A stretch of DNA of 64,000 nucleotides from Enoplolaimus lenunculus (lineage: Eukaryota > Nematoda > Enoplea > Enoplida > Thoracostomopsidae): positions 97,331-161,330 of the forward strand of contig JASANG010002858.1 in the NCBI GenBank assembly GCA_030248215.1, read 5' to 3'. The translations under genes were made by a program, and so were the position numbers. The notes below the pieces were generated by a model. The model was not told the origin of the DNA and ran no database searches. It saw nothing but the letters and a program-made list of their open reading frames with translations. This document shows positions 11,301 through 21,440 of the stretch, in pieces. Positions within the stretch are counted from its first letter, which is position 1. Every line of letters starts with the position of its first letter.

Positions 11301-11780
11301 AACTTATTACCCTGAGCGAATCCATTTCTTCCGGTATTGTCGGAAAGCGGGGTTTTCGGCGAACTCTTGGACTTCGAGCAAAAGATTCTTCATCACTGAG
11401 TGATCCGGGCGTTACTACCAGGGGCGTCAAGGCATCAAATTCATCAATACGAGCGATCATGCGCCATAACAGACCCCTCTGCAAACGGGTACGCCACAGC
11501 AATGAATATATAACTAGAATATGGTTGTTTGGAAATAGTGGCATATTGCTATGTAGATGGTTCTAAACCTGGTAAGGAATATTTGATTCAATCCTTGCAT
11601 TGTGCATCAATATGTGCTTATCAGAACTAAACTATTGTAGCAGAAACTCATTTCTGTCACAATCACTGGCGGATCCAATAATGAAGTCACCTTTCTCGGT
11701 CTATCCTCACAGTAGGGATCAAAGCCAAAAATTTGTCCGAAGATTCAGTACTAAAATTGCGTTCCGTTCCTCACACAAGG

Positions 11781-11856
<76 letters not shown>

Positions 11857-13468
11857 GTATTAGTATTAGTATTGGTATTAGTATTATTATTATTATTATT
11901 ATTACAATTAATATTATATATCTCCCAGACCCTATCCTTCAAAATTTCAATACTTGCCACTGGTCCGAGCTTTTCCCTTTGTATGACTTAGTTACTATTT
12001 TATTTACCAACGTACCCTTCCTTCGTTTGACACAACACTGTCACGTGAACATGTTCGGCTTTGGTCGTTTGACAGCTGTGATTCAGAAATTTGTCGCCTG
12101 CTTTTATATCGAAGATAAAGATGCCTGAAAAAAAGCGATACAAAATTGTCTTCACAAAACAAAGGTAACGGATCCAAGATGAACCTTATATAAGCCGTTT
12201 AGTAATTTTTTTGATGTAGTGGTCGCACCGTTTGGCTTGAACACAAGAGTTCAATGTACGTTCAACAAAACTTTTTGAAACGGTTGTCCAAGCTTAGCCA
12301 GCTCACCATGCTAGCGGGAGCTAAAAATTTTTTAAGATGGGCACACAAGGGTATTCGATGACTTACAGAAAGGTTGAAAATTTGCTAGGGGATTTTTAGG
12401 GGGCCCAGCCACCCATGGTTCGCCCCTGGCTACAAGCTTGACGTCATCTAGGCTTAACAATTGACAGTTATAATTAAAATTTTAAAATCAGCTATGCGGG
12501 TGCTGTTTCATGTTGACTGGTACTTAATAGGATTGTCTAATTATGCGGAAGGCGTCAAAAAATTTGAAATTGTGATCCAACTGCGCCTATACTTTCCATG
12601 TGTTTGGATACAGAATTGTGATCTTTTGATGAACCATTTACATTGTAAAATTGTTAGCATTGCCAACCTGGTGGTGGGACACCCCACCTATGGGCGTAGA
12701 CACGGCCGCGGCACAGGTCCATCACATTCAAAATAAAGTCCTTACTATTCGCATGTATATTTGCTTGGCTTTAGAACTTTTGCGTACAATTTTAAAGTGC
12801 ATTTGGGGTCGCAAAATATGTTTTAAGTATTTGCAGCTGAAATTAATAGAAATACTTTTTGGACAGAATTCGGATTACAATTGAAACTTTTACTGGCGAG
12901 TGCTTCTAACTGTAATGCGCCGTTCGCAACATAATTTTAAAGCCTGCCACAAAATGTGTCATAAGGTAGAGTTAAACGCGTGACAAATTTAAAATTTGTC
13001 ACATTTTAACTCTACCGTATGACGCATTTTGTGGCACGCTTTCAAATTATATATTGTGAACGGAATGCGTTAAATTTATATTAAAAATCAGGTAGAAATT
13101 TGTTTCAAGTAATTTTCGCAGCAAAATGGAAGTATTAGTTGCTTCTGCAAGTTGACAGTTACCCAAAATTATTCATTTTTGGAACAAAACTTTATGTTTG
13201 CACTGCATTCATGTGTATATATTTGTGCGAGTGAACGTAAAAATTTACCGCTGCCAGCAAACCAACCTGACTCTGATGACAAGTATAATCAAAAGTGCAA
13301 GTATAACCAATGATAATCCCATGAATATGAGCACAATTTGTTGCATATTTAGACCTGCAAAATGTAATGCGTATACAACACTTGCATCGAACAAACATAA
13401 TGGACATTTAACTTACCATAAACGATCCATGATCTGTCACGTGATAAATAAATATTTTTGCTGATCAT
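6576..13468 (-). CDS. Six-exon gene: single-pass membrane protein with long low-complexity tail
   Basis: Joining 13468-13417, 13354-13249, 11476-11311, 10389-10072, 8894-8507 and 7702-6576 gives 2157 nt, exactly 719 codons with one terminal stop. All intron phases match and all introns are GT-AG. The 718-residue protein has a short N-terminus, one membrane segment at about residues 24-44 (core VLIFMGLSLVILALLIILV) followed by arginines, and about 670 residues of Ser/Asn/Gly-rich sequence. The basic flank after the membrane segment predicts an outside N-terminus and a cytoplasmic tail (type III). No catalytic domain or known family is visible; a scaffold or signalling role is only inference. 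Weak points are the acceptor of exon 3 and possible missed exons in the 1.8-kb intron 2. An in-frame TAG 15 nt upstream of the ATG supports the start. Confidence 0.75.
8145..8504. repeat. Imperfect CAA/CGA triplet microsatellite in intron 5
   Basis: About 360 bp is nearly pure CAA and CGA triplets (TTG and TCG on the transcribed strand), mixed in short runs. It begins just inside the donor at 8506/8505. Read through it would give a Leu/Ser tract, but the donor AAAG|GTGAATT sits exactly at its edge and the downstream exon joins in phase. Confidence 0.85.
8507..8894 (-). CDS. Coding exon 5: Cys/Asn-rich tail
   Basis: The acceptor is GATGTTTCAG|ACC (phase 0) and the donor is AGCAAAG|GTGAATT (phase 1). 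It begins TLNGNGDTSITCPPKASCYR and ends KDKSICSK. Its first bases and acceptor lie inside an 85-bp tandem repeat, and a triplet tract begins just inside the following intron. Confidence 0.75.
8854..9225. repeat. 85-bp tandem repeat containing the exon-5 splice acceptor
   Basis: Units start at 8854, 8939, 9024 and 9143, the third being longer through an internal partial duplication. Each begins GGCGGACACGTTATTGATG and includes the TTTCAG acceptor region (minus strand) or a mutated form of it. The first unit is part of coding exon 5. Confidence 0.85.
9447..9740. repeat. 148-bp tandem duplication in intron 4
   Basis: Two direct copies begin AGTACCGCAAATAGCT at 9447 and 9595 and differ at scattered positions. 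They contain a shared ACAGAGGGCAGCC block. No function is evident. Confidence 0.8.
9897..10030 (+). repeat. MITE family H fragment
   Basis: It starts CAGATGCGGATCCAGAAATT, a hAT-like terminus, followed by ATTGTACGGTAGGGCG and TTATTTTATCACCAAAG. The TTTTATCACCAAA block recurs at 15655-15785 and 38785-39005. It lies in intron 4, 40 bp from the exon-4 donor. Confidence 0.55.
10072..10389 (-). CDS. Coding exon 4: Gly/Asn/His-rich tail
   Basis: The acceptor is TACCATCAG and the donor is CGG|GTAAATTC, both phase 0, giving 106 codons. It begins VEPGPAGTGLGHGFERHNRN and includes WLPSDIVDYPTHLPRNN and several cysteines near the end (SAICCPNFAQTS). The alternative long frame of the same strand in this interval is a shadow. 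Confidence 0.65.
11311..11476 (-). CDS. Coding exon 3: juxtamembrane acidic/basic region
   Basis: The exon encodes GLLWRMIARIDEFDALTPLV followed by SLSDEESFARSPRVRRKPRF and PTIPEEMDSLR. In-frame joining needs the second AG of TTTGCAGAG|G; the first AG would bring an early stop. The donor is CAGG|GTAATAAG, phase 0. SDEES followed by RSPRVRRKP looks like a phosphorylation-prone cytoplasmic linker. Confidence 0.65.
11779..11912. repeat. ATT trinucleotide microsatellite in intron 2
   Basis: A nearly pure ATT run of about 25 units is followed by alternating ATTAGT and more ATT. Open frames across it (poly-Tyr, poly-Ile, poly-Asn) are simple-sequence artefacts. Confidence 0.9.
12912..13072. repeat. 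Fold-back MITE, family L
   Basis: The arms of about 75 bp are inverted copies. The left runs from GCGCCGTTCGCAACATAAT through GCCACAAAATGTGTCATAAG to GTGACAAATTT; the right mirrors it and ends TTGTGAACGGAATGC. The loop is only a few bases. It sits in intron 2, about 180 bp from the transmembrane exon. The same end sequence starts the element near 32325. Confidence 0.8.
13249..13354 (-). CDS. Coding exon 2: transmembrane segment
   Basis: The exon enters in phase 1 after TTTGCAG and leaves at CAGCG|GTAAAT in phase 2. It encodes the hydrophobic segment and the basic stop-transfer sequence IRVRLVCWQR. The membrane helix occupies most of the exon. Confidence 0.75.
13417..13468 (-). CDS. Coding exon 1 of the membrane-protein gene
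   Basis: The ATG at 13468 starts MISKNIYLSRDRSWIVY and the exon ends at TATG|GTAAGTT in phase 1. A 62-bp intron follows, ending TTTTGCAG. There is no signal peptide; residues 1-20 are the predicted extracellular end. Confidence 0.65.
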
Positions 13469-13493
13469 AACTTTATTTGCAACCTAAACTGAA

Positions 13494-13682
13494 ACCGGGT
13501 CCGCAGCCAGAGTGGCGGGACCGTAGCCCAGGGGGGGCAGGGTGGCTTAGCACCCTCCTGAAAAAATTTGGCCCGCTCCTGGAAGATTTTCAATCTTGCT
13601 TGTAACTCATTGAAAACTCTTGAATGCCCTTTCTGAAATATGTTTGGCCCCCCATAGCAAGGTGAGCTGGCTACGGACCTGC
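13494..13682 (+). repeat. MITE family G copy next to the start of the large gene
   Basis: It starts CGGGTCCGCAGCCAG and ends GGTGAGCTGGCTACGGACCT. The interior carries TGAAAAAATTTGGCCC and CTTGCTTGTAACTCATTGAA blocks shared with other G copies. It lies 26 bp upstream of the minus-strand ATG at 13468, in leader or promoter DNA. Confidence 0.75.
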
Positions 13683-14982
13683 AGAGTGGGTGCAGGAAAT
13701 GCACAGTATCTCAATAACATTTGCCTACCTCCACCAGAAACAAATATTATCTACGTCTGTATACTTTAATTCAACTGCATACTATCCTCAAATTGTTGTA
13801 GCTCCCCTTGCATGCTTAGCTTGCTACGGGCCTGAATGAAACGCTTTTAATTTAGATCTTCGTGAAAATTTTCTTTATTCTTAATTTGTTTTCTGCCGGT
13901 ATGTCCATCCAAACACTTTAGAATGCGGCCAACAAATCTACACGTCCAATCATTTCAAGAACAACCGTTGGTGTTTAACGTATACATAAAGTGCAAATTT
14001 TCGCTGATCCGCTAGTTTTACAATTTTGGATGTTATACACTTTCTCTTCCCCAGAGGCTTAAGCTACTCCTCAGGCTTAGGTCCCGGAGAAGACTTAGCA
14101 AAGGCCTAATCCTTTAACGTTTGTCTAATAAAGCCTAAACAGGAAATGTGAGGTAAAAGCGTACAACAGCGGCAAGTCTTCCTAGAATCCTCTGAAGCGC
14201 TTGCGTGTAAAGTTATAAAAATAGATGTTCCTAATCTGATATCTGACCAGTATCGAACGTAAAAATATCAGAGAGTATCCAGAAAAGTTTTAAACGAGCC
14301 AAACATTGAACGAACCCATCTTTGATTTTAAACATATAAAATGTAAAAAAGCGTCCGATTTCAAATTGCTCAAGCGAAATTTGAAATATTTACCCTTGCC
14401 AAGCCATGTCCACACAGCGTTCAGTTTTATTGTAACGTGAAACATGATACTGCAGTATTTTTCGGCGGGTTTGCAATAAAAGACTAATACTTTAGTTAAA
14501 GTTGTGTGTGATTTTCAAATGGATTTAAGGTTGGTTAGCAAACAGGAACGTATGCAACAGAAGGGTTTGGGGGATATATCATCCCTTGAAATTTTGGAGC
14601 AACTGGAAAAAGGTACATTCAGCCGTTTTGTGTAATCGGTTCTTGAGTCCTAAAGAAAGTTCCGGAATGAAATCCATAGTTTAAGCATTTGATTTTTCTT
14701 TGAACTAGTGTGCACAGTGCAAACGTTAAGGTCTTTTGCTGTTTCAATGAAAGCGGAAAGTTCAGTAATGGTACTATCGTACAATCAAACACTGAGTTCA
14801 AGCAAACACTGAGTTTTATACTACGCGGTTAGAATCAAAGGAATAGTTTGTTATTGATTAATTGAACATAGCTCACGGACTGCGATGTTCGATGCTTTAG
14901 AATGTTTCTAGGTTTTTTGGAATGACCCAATTTGATGCACTTTTTTATGATGTCTAAAATATTAATTAAGTCCGTCGGAGCC
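13683..14982. other. No gene recognised
   Basis: AT-rich DNA upstream of the large minus-strand gene. A G-type end fragment lies near 13800-13835 and a decayed TTAGGC patch near 14055-14135. Any promoter of the gene should lie here but I see no convincing TATA box. Confidence 0.45.
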
Positions 14983-15650
14983 CGCGGGGATCCAGACCTT
15001 TCGGACGAGGGGGGCACGCTGGAGATTTTTTGGGTCTTTTGGGTTATCCCCCAGCTTGAGTTTGCCGAAAAACGGTTGGATTTTGAAAATATTAACATGT
15101 TTGAGCTTCTCATGACGTCTTTTGATCATTCCATGCCCTAATTTGAATTTTGAATAATTCGATAAGTCCCGAGGTGCCGCCCAGCCATCTTGGGACCGAA
15201 AAAAATTTGTCAAAAAGTTAGACAAATTATTCATCATTCGACGCAGCTTGCTGAGCTGAGTGGCATAGTGTTAAAATCGGATTGTTGGCTAACCAGTTAT
15301 GGTCCAATAACTGATTTGGCGCACTACCAAATCGTTGGCAGCGCTCTAAATTAGTTATTTGACCATAACTGGTCAACCAGACGACTAAATTGAACAAAGT
15401 TTAACACCAATAAACTCAGCTCTGCAAGTTGCGTCGCAATTTATATAGTTTGTTAAACTTTTTGACAAAAAAATTTTTTGATCCCAAAGAGGCCTTGCGA
15501 TCTTAAAATCGAATTTTTCAAAAATTCTAATTGTGGCATGGTATGCTCCACGAGAAATCATGGGAAGCTCTAATATGTAAAAATTTTCAAAATGCAACCC
15601 TTTTTCGGCAAACGCTGGCTGGGGGATGACCGAAAGAACCAACCAAATTT
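14983..15650. repeat. Long inverted-repeat element, family I, copy 1
   Basis: The left arm begins GGGATCCAGACCTTTCGGAC and includes a GACAAATTATTCATCATTCG stretch. The right arm repeats these blocks inverted (GTTTGTTAAACTTTTTGAC, then GGCAAACGCTGGCTGGGGGA). The arms of about 230 bp are imperfect. Related elements lie at 45980-46510 and 51790-52310. Open frames inside are repeat-derived. Confidence 0.65.
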
Positions 15651-15654
15651 TTTA

Positions 15655-15785
15655 AGCGGGGAAATTGTAAAGTAGAGACCTTATAATTTTATCACAAAAT
15701 ACTCCTGAAGAGGAAATTTGTAAGGTAGGATCTTTTATCATTTTATCACCAAAATTTTCTGAGGGAGAAAAATTGTTGGGCAGGA
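15655..15785. repeat. MITE family H fragment
   Basis: Two imperfect direct copies carry an AAATTGTAAAGTAGAGACCTT block and a TTTTATCACAAAA block. The blocks match those at 9897-10030 and 38785-39005. Confidence 0.5.
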
Positions 15786-15789
15786 ACCT

Positions 15790-17404
15790 TGAGATCCTTG
15801 AAAGGGAATTGCGAGGATTTAACGCAATTGTGCGAGCATTTTAATCAGCGGAGACAGAAATGTGCTGCAAAAAGTTGACAAAAACTGTATTAAAGAGTGG
15901 CTGATATAAGCGGATAGAACGAGGGGATATAAAAACAGCACCTTTATATAACAGGGCTTATAACAACTTACTAGATCCTCATAACTTCCCGAACTAAAAT
16001 CCTAGCTGTGATCCCGGTATTAATTAAAGCAATTTACAAGAATTTGTCTATTGTCTCTGCATAGCGAATTTAGCTTATACTGCTTTACGTCCCTTGAAGG
16101 TATTTATACGCGGAGTTCAAATCAATTACTAACCGGCACTCTAAAATTTTTTCAACTTAATTCCCCGGGTCAAACTAAACTGCATTTTTGTTTGCACGCT
16201 TTTAATTCAATTTTCAGCTTGATATTTCTATCCAAAGTATCTAAAATACTATGTGTCAATTGCGCAGTTCGAGCGATTTCGAGCTCAACGATCAGGAATA
16301 TAAATACACGTGCAATTGTGTGCTAGCATGACTCAAAGGCAGATCATGACTTAACCGGATTTTGCAATCCGATTTGTATTGCAGGGACCCCAGGAATGAT
16401 ATACGTGCACGTTTGCGGTAACGTGACTCAAACACGGACCGACTACAGCGTATGCGGGTTTTGACGCCGTTATGTATTGCGTGGACCTAAAAAAGTTGAT
16501 GGAAAACGTTAATCAAAACATATGTCCATTTAGAGTGTTTACTTATGAAATTCTCGTCAAAGGACCTTATGAAGGCATGTGCCAGACGGCCGCTGCTTCA
16601 CTATCCTCGATAAATATCCGTAACTCTGCCCAAATATGTCACGTCAGTAAAATATTGGGCACTTGTACGTGTCACCCCCCAACCATAAGCTTGAGACTAT
16701 TTCTGTGAGCGTGAAAAGTATACGAGAGCCAAATGTTGAAAATCCATACATATAATTTTGAGAACGAACACAAGCATCAGATCTGAATCTTAATCAAACA
16801 CGGAAGATGCATATTTTAAGTCGGTATTCAATCATTGGATTTGAACGAAAATGGCTGCCCTGAGAATTGTGAAGCTGCAATAAATTATACCGATAAACAA
16901 GACTATTGAAACGGTGTATATAGTTAGCCAAAAAAACTGTCAAGATACGCTTTGTGCATTGAAATAATGTAGAAAATATGAAAAACGCAAGCGAAGTCAC
17001 GCATCAAAATTCGACAGTAACGAAACTGATTCTGATGAACGATGGGTGTAACTTAGATGGACTCTTGTAGACTTTGCCCACAATTTTCGAAACACAATTC
17101 AGAATAATTAAATCTTACGCTTTAAAGCTTAGGCTTAGACTTAGGCTCAGCTGTATAGTTGGGAAGAAAAGAATGTAAAACTTTAAATGCGGTTTGAGTT
17201 ATTTTTCAGTGTCGTGTCCTGCTTAGTTAGCAAAAACAGGTTTTAATGCTGGAAATGCGAGCAAGCACATATGAAACCGTTTTGTTCAACTAAAAATTAC
17301 GTTTTGAACATTGTATTGGATATATTCTCTTGCTTTATTTCAAAATTAGCGAGCATGCTTGCTAGAAACTGTATTGTAGTAAAGTCGATCGCATCAGCAT
17401 TGGT
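15790..17404. other. No gene recognised
   Basis: A diverged direct duplication of about 100 bp (ATGACTCAAA...TTGTATTGC...GGGACC blocks) lies at about 16311-16484. An open frame at 16472-16708 starts inside it and has no supporting signal. A TTAGGC patch lies near 17125-17150. Confidence 0.4.
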
Positions 17405-17780
17405 CAGGCTGTAAACGAATAGTAAAAATAACGGAAAGGAGAAACGAATATTGAAGCATAGATGTTTGAAAGATGTTTTGTTTTTCTGCCAACACAATTG
17501 AGGAGTGTGCTTTCTAAATTCTACGCTGTATTTAGCAGAAAAGAAAATGTATCGTAGTGAAGTCGATCGTATCAGCTTTAGTCAGGCTGTAAACGAATAG
17601 TAAAAATAACGGAAACGGGAAACGGATATTGAAGCACAGAAGTTTCACAGAAGCTATATTTTTCTGCCAACACAATCGAAGCGTGTAATTATTCACGGGT
17701 CTCTCTAAAATTTCAAACAAAAAATGGCGGATGCACAGAAATTTGTAAGATTTTGAATGAATGTCGTAATTTTTATTTCA
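17405..17780 (+). repeat. Family F elements, two tandem partial copies
   Basis: CAGGCTGTAAACGAATAG occurs at 17405 and 17583, each followed by AAAAATAACGGAAA and CTGCCAACACAAT blocks as in family F. The 178-bp spacing and matching flanks (AAGTCGATCG...) show a tandem duplication that includes DNA left of the element end. Confidence 0.65.
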
Positions 17781-18183
17781 TTTCGAACACAAATTTAAAT
17801 TGAAAATTTAGCCTCATTGTGCCTTTTATATAAAGCAAAACTTGGCTTCCGTTATTATTACGACAATGACTCAAAACTAATGCTTATCTCTTTTTGTTCA
17901 AAAAGCTAAGTTTAGTTGACAACAAAAGTAGTTACTCAAAACATAACTTTTAAGTAAATACTTAAGATTTTGAAAACCCAGCAGCTGCAAGAGAAAAAGT
18001 GAAAACCATAAGCGTATATTAAGGTCAGTTTTATAAAGTTTCTAATAATAACTTGTCCAAAAAACAAATGTACCTGTTGCTTATAAATAGTTCACATCCT
18101 AATACGCTACTTCAAGAATCGTTCGTTGCAAACGAGTTTTTAGAAGACGGATCCAAATATAAGAAAAATACATGGACCCACTA

Positions 18184-18392
18184 CACTGCCAAAAATGGTG
18201 AGTCAAATTGACTCTCTCCGAAATAGGCTCTACGGGACTACACAAACTGAGTCAAATTCGACTCCGCCAGAGTCAAACATGCGATTCAGTGAGTCGAAAT
18301 TGACTCAGACGGAGTCGAATTTGATTCAGTTTGTGTAGGTCCGTAGAGCCTATTTCGGAGAGAGTCAATTTGACTCACCATTTTTTGCAGTG
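18184..18392. repeat. TA-flanked fold-back MITE, family K
   Basis: It starts CACTGCCAAAAATGGTGAGT and ends TTTTTTGCAGTG. The two arms of about 83 bp are nearly perfect inverted copies with an unpaired centre of about 40 bp, and TA lies on both sides (18182-18183 and 18393-18394). TA duplication and CACTGC ends suggest a Tc1/mariner-type non-autonomous element. The high arm identity suggests recent insertion. Confidence 0.85.
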
Positions 18393-19058
18393 TAGAAGCA
18401 ACGCACTGATTAAAATCTAAAGGCGCAACCTGTTAGTTTCGCATAGCTAGAAATGGTAGTTTGACAGATGGTGTACATTTTTTCATGGAAACATATATTG
18501 CGACTGAAAAAATTGTTCGTGAGAACAAAATTCTGACATATTTGAGTCAGTGCCAGAATAAACAGTGGCGGGAGCTTTCCACGAACTCAAGGGTGGGGAC
18601 CCCAAACTCGCGAGCGAAACGAGCGAGAATCCAGACGCATTTTAAAACTTCGGCGGTTTTTGGTTCAACCGGTTAGGGTAGGAGCCCCTTTAGTGGTGGG
18701 GGCCCCTAATGTGGGCATAAGGCCTGGTTGCCCGGCCCTGATTAGGGTTTTTGAACTCGACTATTTGCTGTATTTATGTTTCGAGCATCTTCGAAGATAA
18801 AATCACTTAAATGTGCAGATCGTAGAGCCAAAAAATACATGGGTAAGTGGTTCCTGGCGTAAATATTAAGGTATATACACACATTCGCTCTGAGATATTG
18901 TTGGTTGTTAAAACAGGCCAAAAGACAAACAAACAAATCATGATTTACTGTTGATTGGTCAATTTCCTGTGATTAAACGTATTGTTAAATTACTGCCATA
19001 TTTCTAAGCCAATTTCCCATGAACAGATACTGGTTACTGATTTTAAAGTGACTTTATA

Positions 19059-19166
19059 CGGGCCCGTAGCCGATTGGGGCCAGGGTGGCGCAGCCCCCCT
19101 GGAAAAATTTTGCCCCCTAAAAAAGTTTAAACCTTACTTGTAAGTCATTATGCTACGCGCCTGAAT
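19059..19166 (+). repeat. MITE family G, internally deleted copy
   Basis: It starts ACGGGCCCGTAGCCGATT, has the GGAAAAATTTTGCCCC block, and ends GCTACGCGCCTGA. It is shorter than the 46875-47041 copy because the middle is missing. Confidence 0.65.
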
Positions 19167-20227
19167 TTATACCTGGCCGTGGTAATGCAATATTTATATA
19201 TGTAACCACCCTAAGTATTTGTTAAACGAGGTAAGAAGAAATTTTAAACAGAAAGAGTATCACGGGCATGCCTATGTTGGACTGACTTTCGATCAGAAGT
19301 TGAAATATTTTTATTAATACCATATTGTCAAATTTTGCTAATATTATAAAATTGTCTCATACAGGGTTGTACAAACAACACAGAAGTTAGGATAGTGGCC
19401 CCCTATAACACGCTTCACAACTTTCTAACTTCGTGGTCCGCGAAAAAATGTTAGGGTCGCCAAACTTGGGTCCCCAAGTGCCGCCCCCAAATCGGGGGTT
19501 TGGGAAGAGCTTTCGCCGGCACTGGGTACACATTAATGGTTTGACGTGGTTTGTGACCGCTGAAGCAACCACGTATAAATATAAAAGTCGTGCATTCAGT
19601 AAAATTTAACCGTCAGATAAAAACGACCACCGGCTACATCATTTTAACGAACAATATGCCGTGTAGTTATTCCCAACGGTCCGGAGACGTTGAAAAATTT
19701 AGCGTTTATGCCTTAAAAAATTCGGCAACAAATACATTGAGCCACCTACGTAGACACCCTTTTTAATAGTTTATGATCGGTTGTACGAAATTATATTTTC
19801 TGGTTACAGTAGCTGACAGCAGGTGGCATAGGTAAATTTCGAAAATGTTTTTAGGGAAGCGGGTGATTTTTTGTGTGCGTGAAGGATCGTATTCTATAAG
19901 CTTGTAAATGTGTCTTTTTCTCATTTATCCATAAATTTCCGGAAGGGGATGCGTCCCAACTGTTTGTCTCGATTTTTATACGACCACGGCAGAAAGTCTA
20001 GATTTTAAAGTCGAGCAGACGAGACGTGCAGGCATTGTTTAACGGCTAAAGTCCAGCTAAGTTAAGTGACGCCTACCTTGCGATATAAATAGACACACAT
20101 TTTTTTTATTTGGGTTGGGTTTTCGGGCTTTTGAGTCGTTGTTGGTCTGGTCCTAAACCCGGTGTTCCTGCGCGGCATACCGAGCGGTTTATATTGGCGG
20201 TGGGCGGCACCGGAAAACGACCAAAAA

Positions 20228-20305
20228 TATAAAAGGTCTTGACTGAAGGGACAACCGATAACAACGGTTCAATAATTCAGCGGCTTATCCTAACAGTAAT
20301 AAAGA
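20228..20305 (+). promoter_or_regulatory. Promoter-like TATAAAAG followed by AATAAA, unassigned
   Basis: TATAAAAG lies at 20228-20235 and AATAAA at about 20299-20304, in a locally more GC-rich block. A TATA box closely followed by a poly(A) signal is the layout of a solo long terminal repeat, but I cannot define ends or a target duplication. It could equally be chance. Confidence 0.2.
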
Positions 20306-21440
20306 TAGATATGGGCGCGGACAGCTTCTGCTGTGCTCTTAATGGTGTACAAGAGCATCAACTTCAGTATGACTCAACCTAGTAAAACGCAGCTGAAATT
20401 GTGAGGTGATCATTGGGATTAAAATTTTAGGCGGACCAAGGTTATGTGCCCAAAATCTTAACTAAAAATTTTCGCTACAAACGTCTTAAAGTAGAGCCAA
20501 GTCTAAAGACATTCATAGGATTAGGTATTTTTGAATAAGGTTTAACTATATGCGGTATGGTATAGTATGCTTGATCGTCTAAATAAATCGTTTTGGGCTA
20601 TATGGTGTGCCAAACGGTTGTTCCATGATTCATATTGAATTGTATAAAAGGAGTGACGAGGTTAGCATGGCGTAGGCGCCCGCTTAAATGGCCTCAGCTC
20701 GACTCAGCTAACGAAGTATTACACCCTTCCCCTTGATAGATAAAGTCATTGAAATGGAGATATTTAATAAACTTGCATATGCCTATTGTGCACACAATGA
20801 ACTGGGCGAAATTAGCAGTTGTCATAGTTTATGCTTGTTAGGCTTTTTATGACCGTGTAATTTAGTAATACTAACGTTCTTTAAGAATGATTGTGTTAAA
20901 CTTAGTACTTATCAAGAATCGGTATCGGCATTGGCAAAACTTTAGTGTCGGCACATCACAGTTCAATTTTAGACATATACACTAACAAAGCCCGCATATC
21001 TCCGAGAAAAATGACTAATATTGCACACGTTCCGTACTCAGAAATAAGAAATTATCTCGAAACCATTACTGTTCACTTAAGCAGTAGCTCGGGGATTGCA
21101 CTCCTGAACTTGCATTTTGGGTGGCAGGATAGCCTAGCCACGCCCATGTTTTACACCGTGACATTGAAATAAAGCGGATTTGGTTTTGGCAACGCATTCC
21201 TTATTTGTAATCACTCCCCTCAGGCATAAAAAATGCGCAACTAAAACACCACCCTTAACAGTTCAGCGATTTGGTCCCTCAAACCAGAATCCCGGCTACG
21301 CCAACGCGTATGTGTTTGTTTTGAAATTTCCAGTAAATTGTTTCTTTAACTTAGCTTCTTCATATGTTCCTCAAATTATCAGCAGTAAGAATGGTTTGCT
21401 TAGTTTTTTTACATTAAGCTTTCACTGTTCTTAAACGTAG

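Larger units (their letters stand above)
18400..21440. other. No gene recognised; a few repeat fragments
   Basis: A hAT-like GC-rich fragment lies at about 18560-18740, ending near GGTTGCCCGGCCCTG. Another GC-rich block lies at 19385-19530. Short open frames at 18461, 19387, 20945 and 21180 show no domain, splice or homology signal. I cannot support any exon. Confidence 0.4.

Noticed and set aside
11600-12128. Frames with poly-Tyr, poly-Ile or poly-Asn tracts
   Set aside because: They arise from the ATT microsatellite inside intron 2.
16472-16708. 78-codon plus-strand frame
   Set aside because: Begins within a diverged tandem duplication and has no domain or splice evidence.
19387-19572. 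61-codon cysteine-containing minus-strand frame
   Set aside because: It lies in a GC-rich repeat-like block with stretches such as CCCCCGATTTGGGGG and has no gene support.
20080-20400. Solo LTR of a retrotransposon
   Set aside because: TATAAAAG followed by AATAAA is suggestive, but no ends, target duplication or second copy could be found. Listed only as a promoter-like site.
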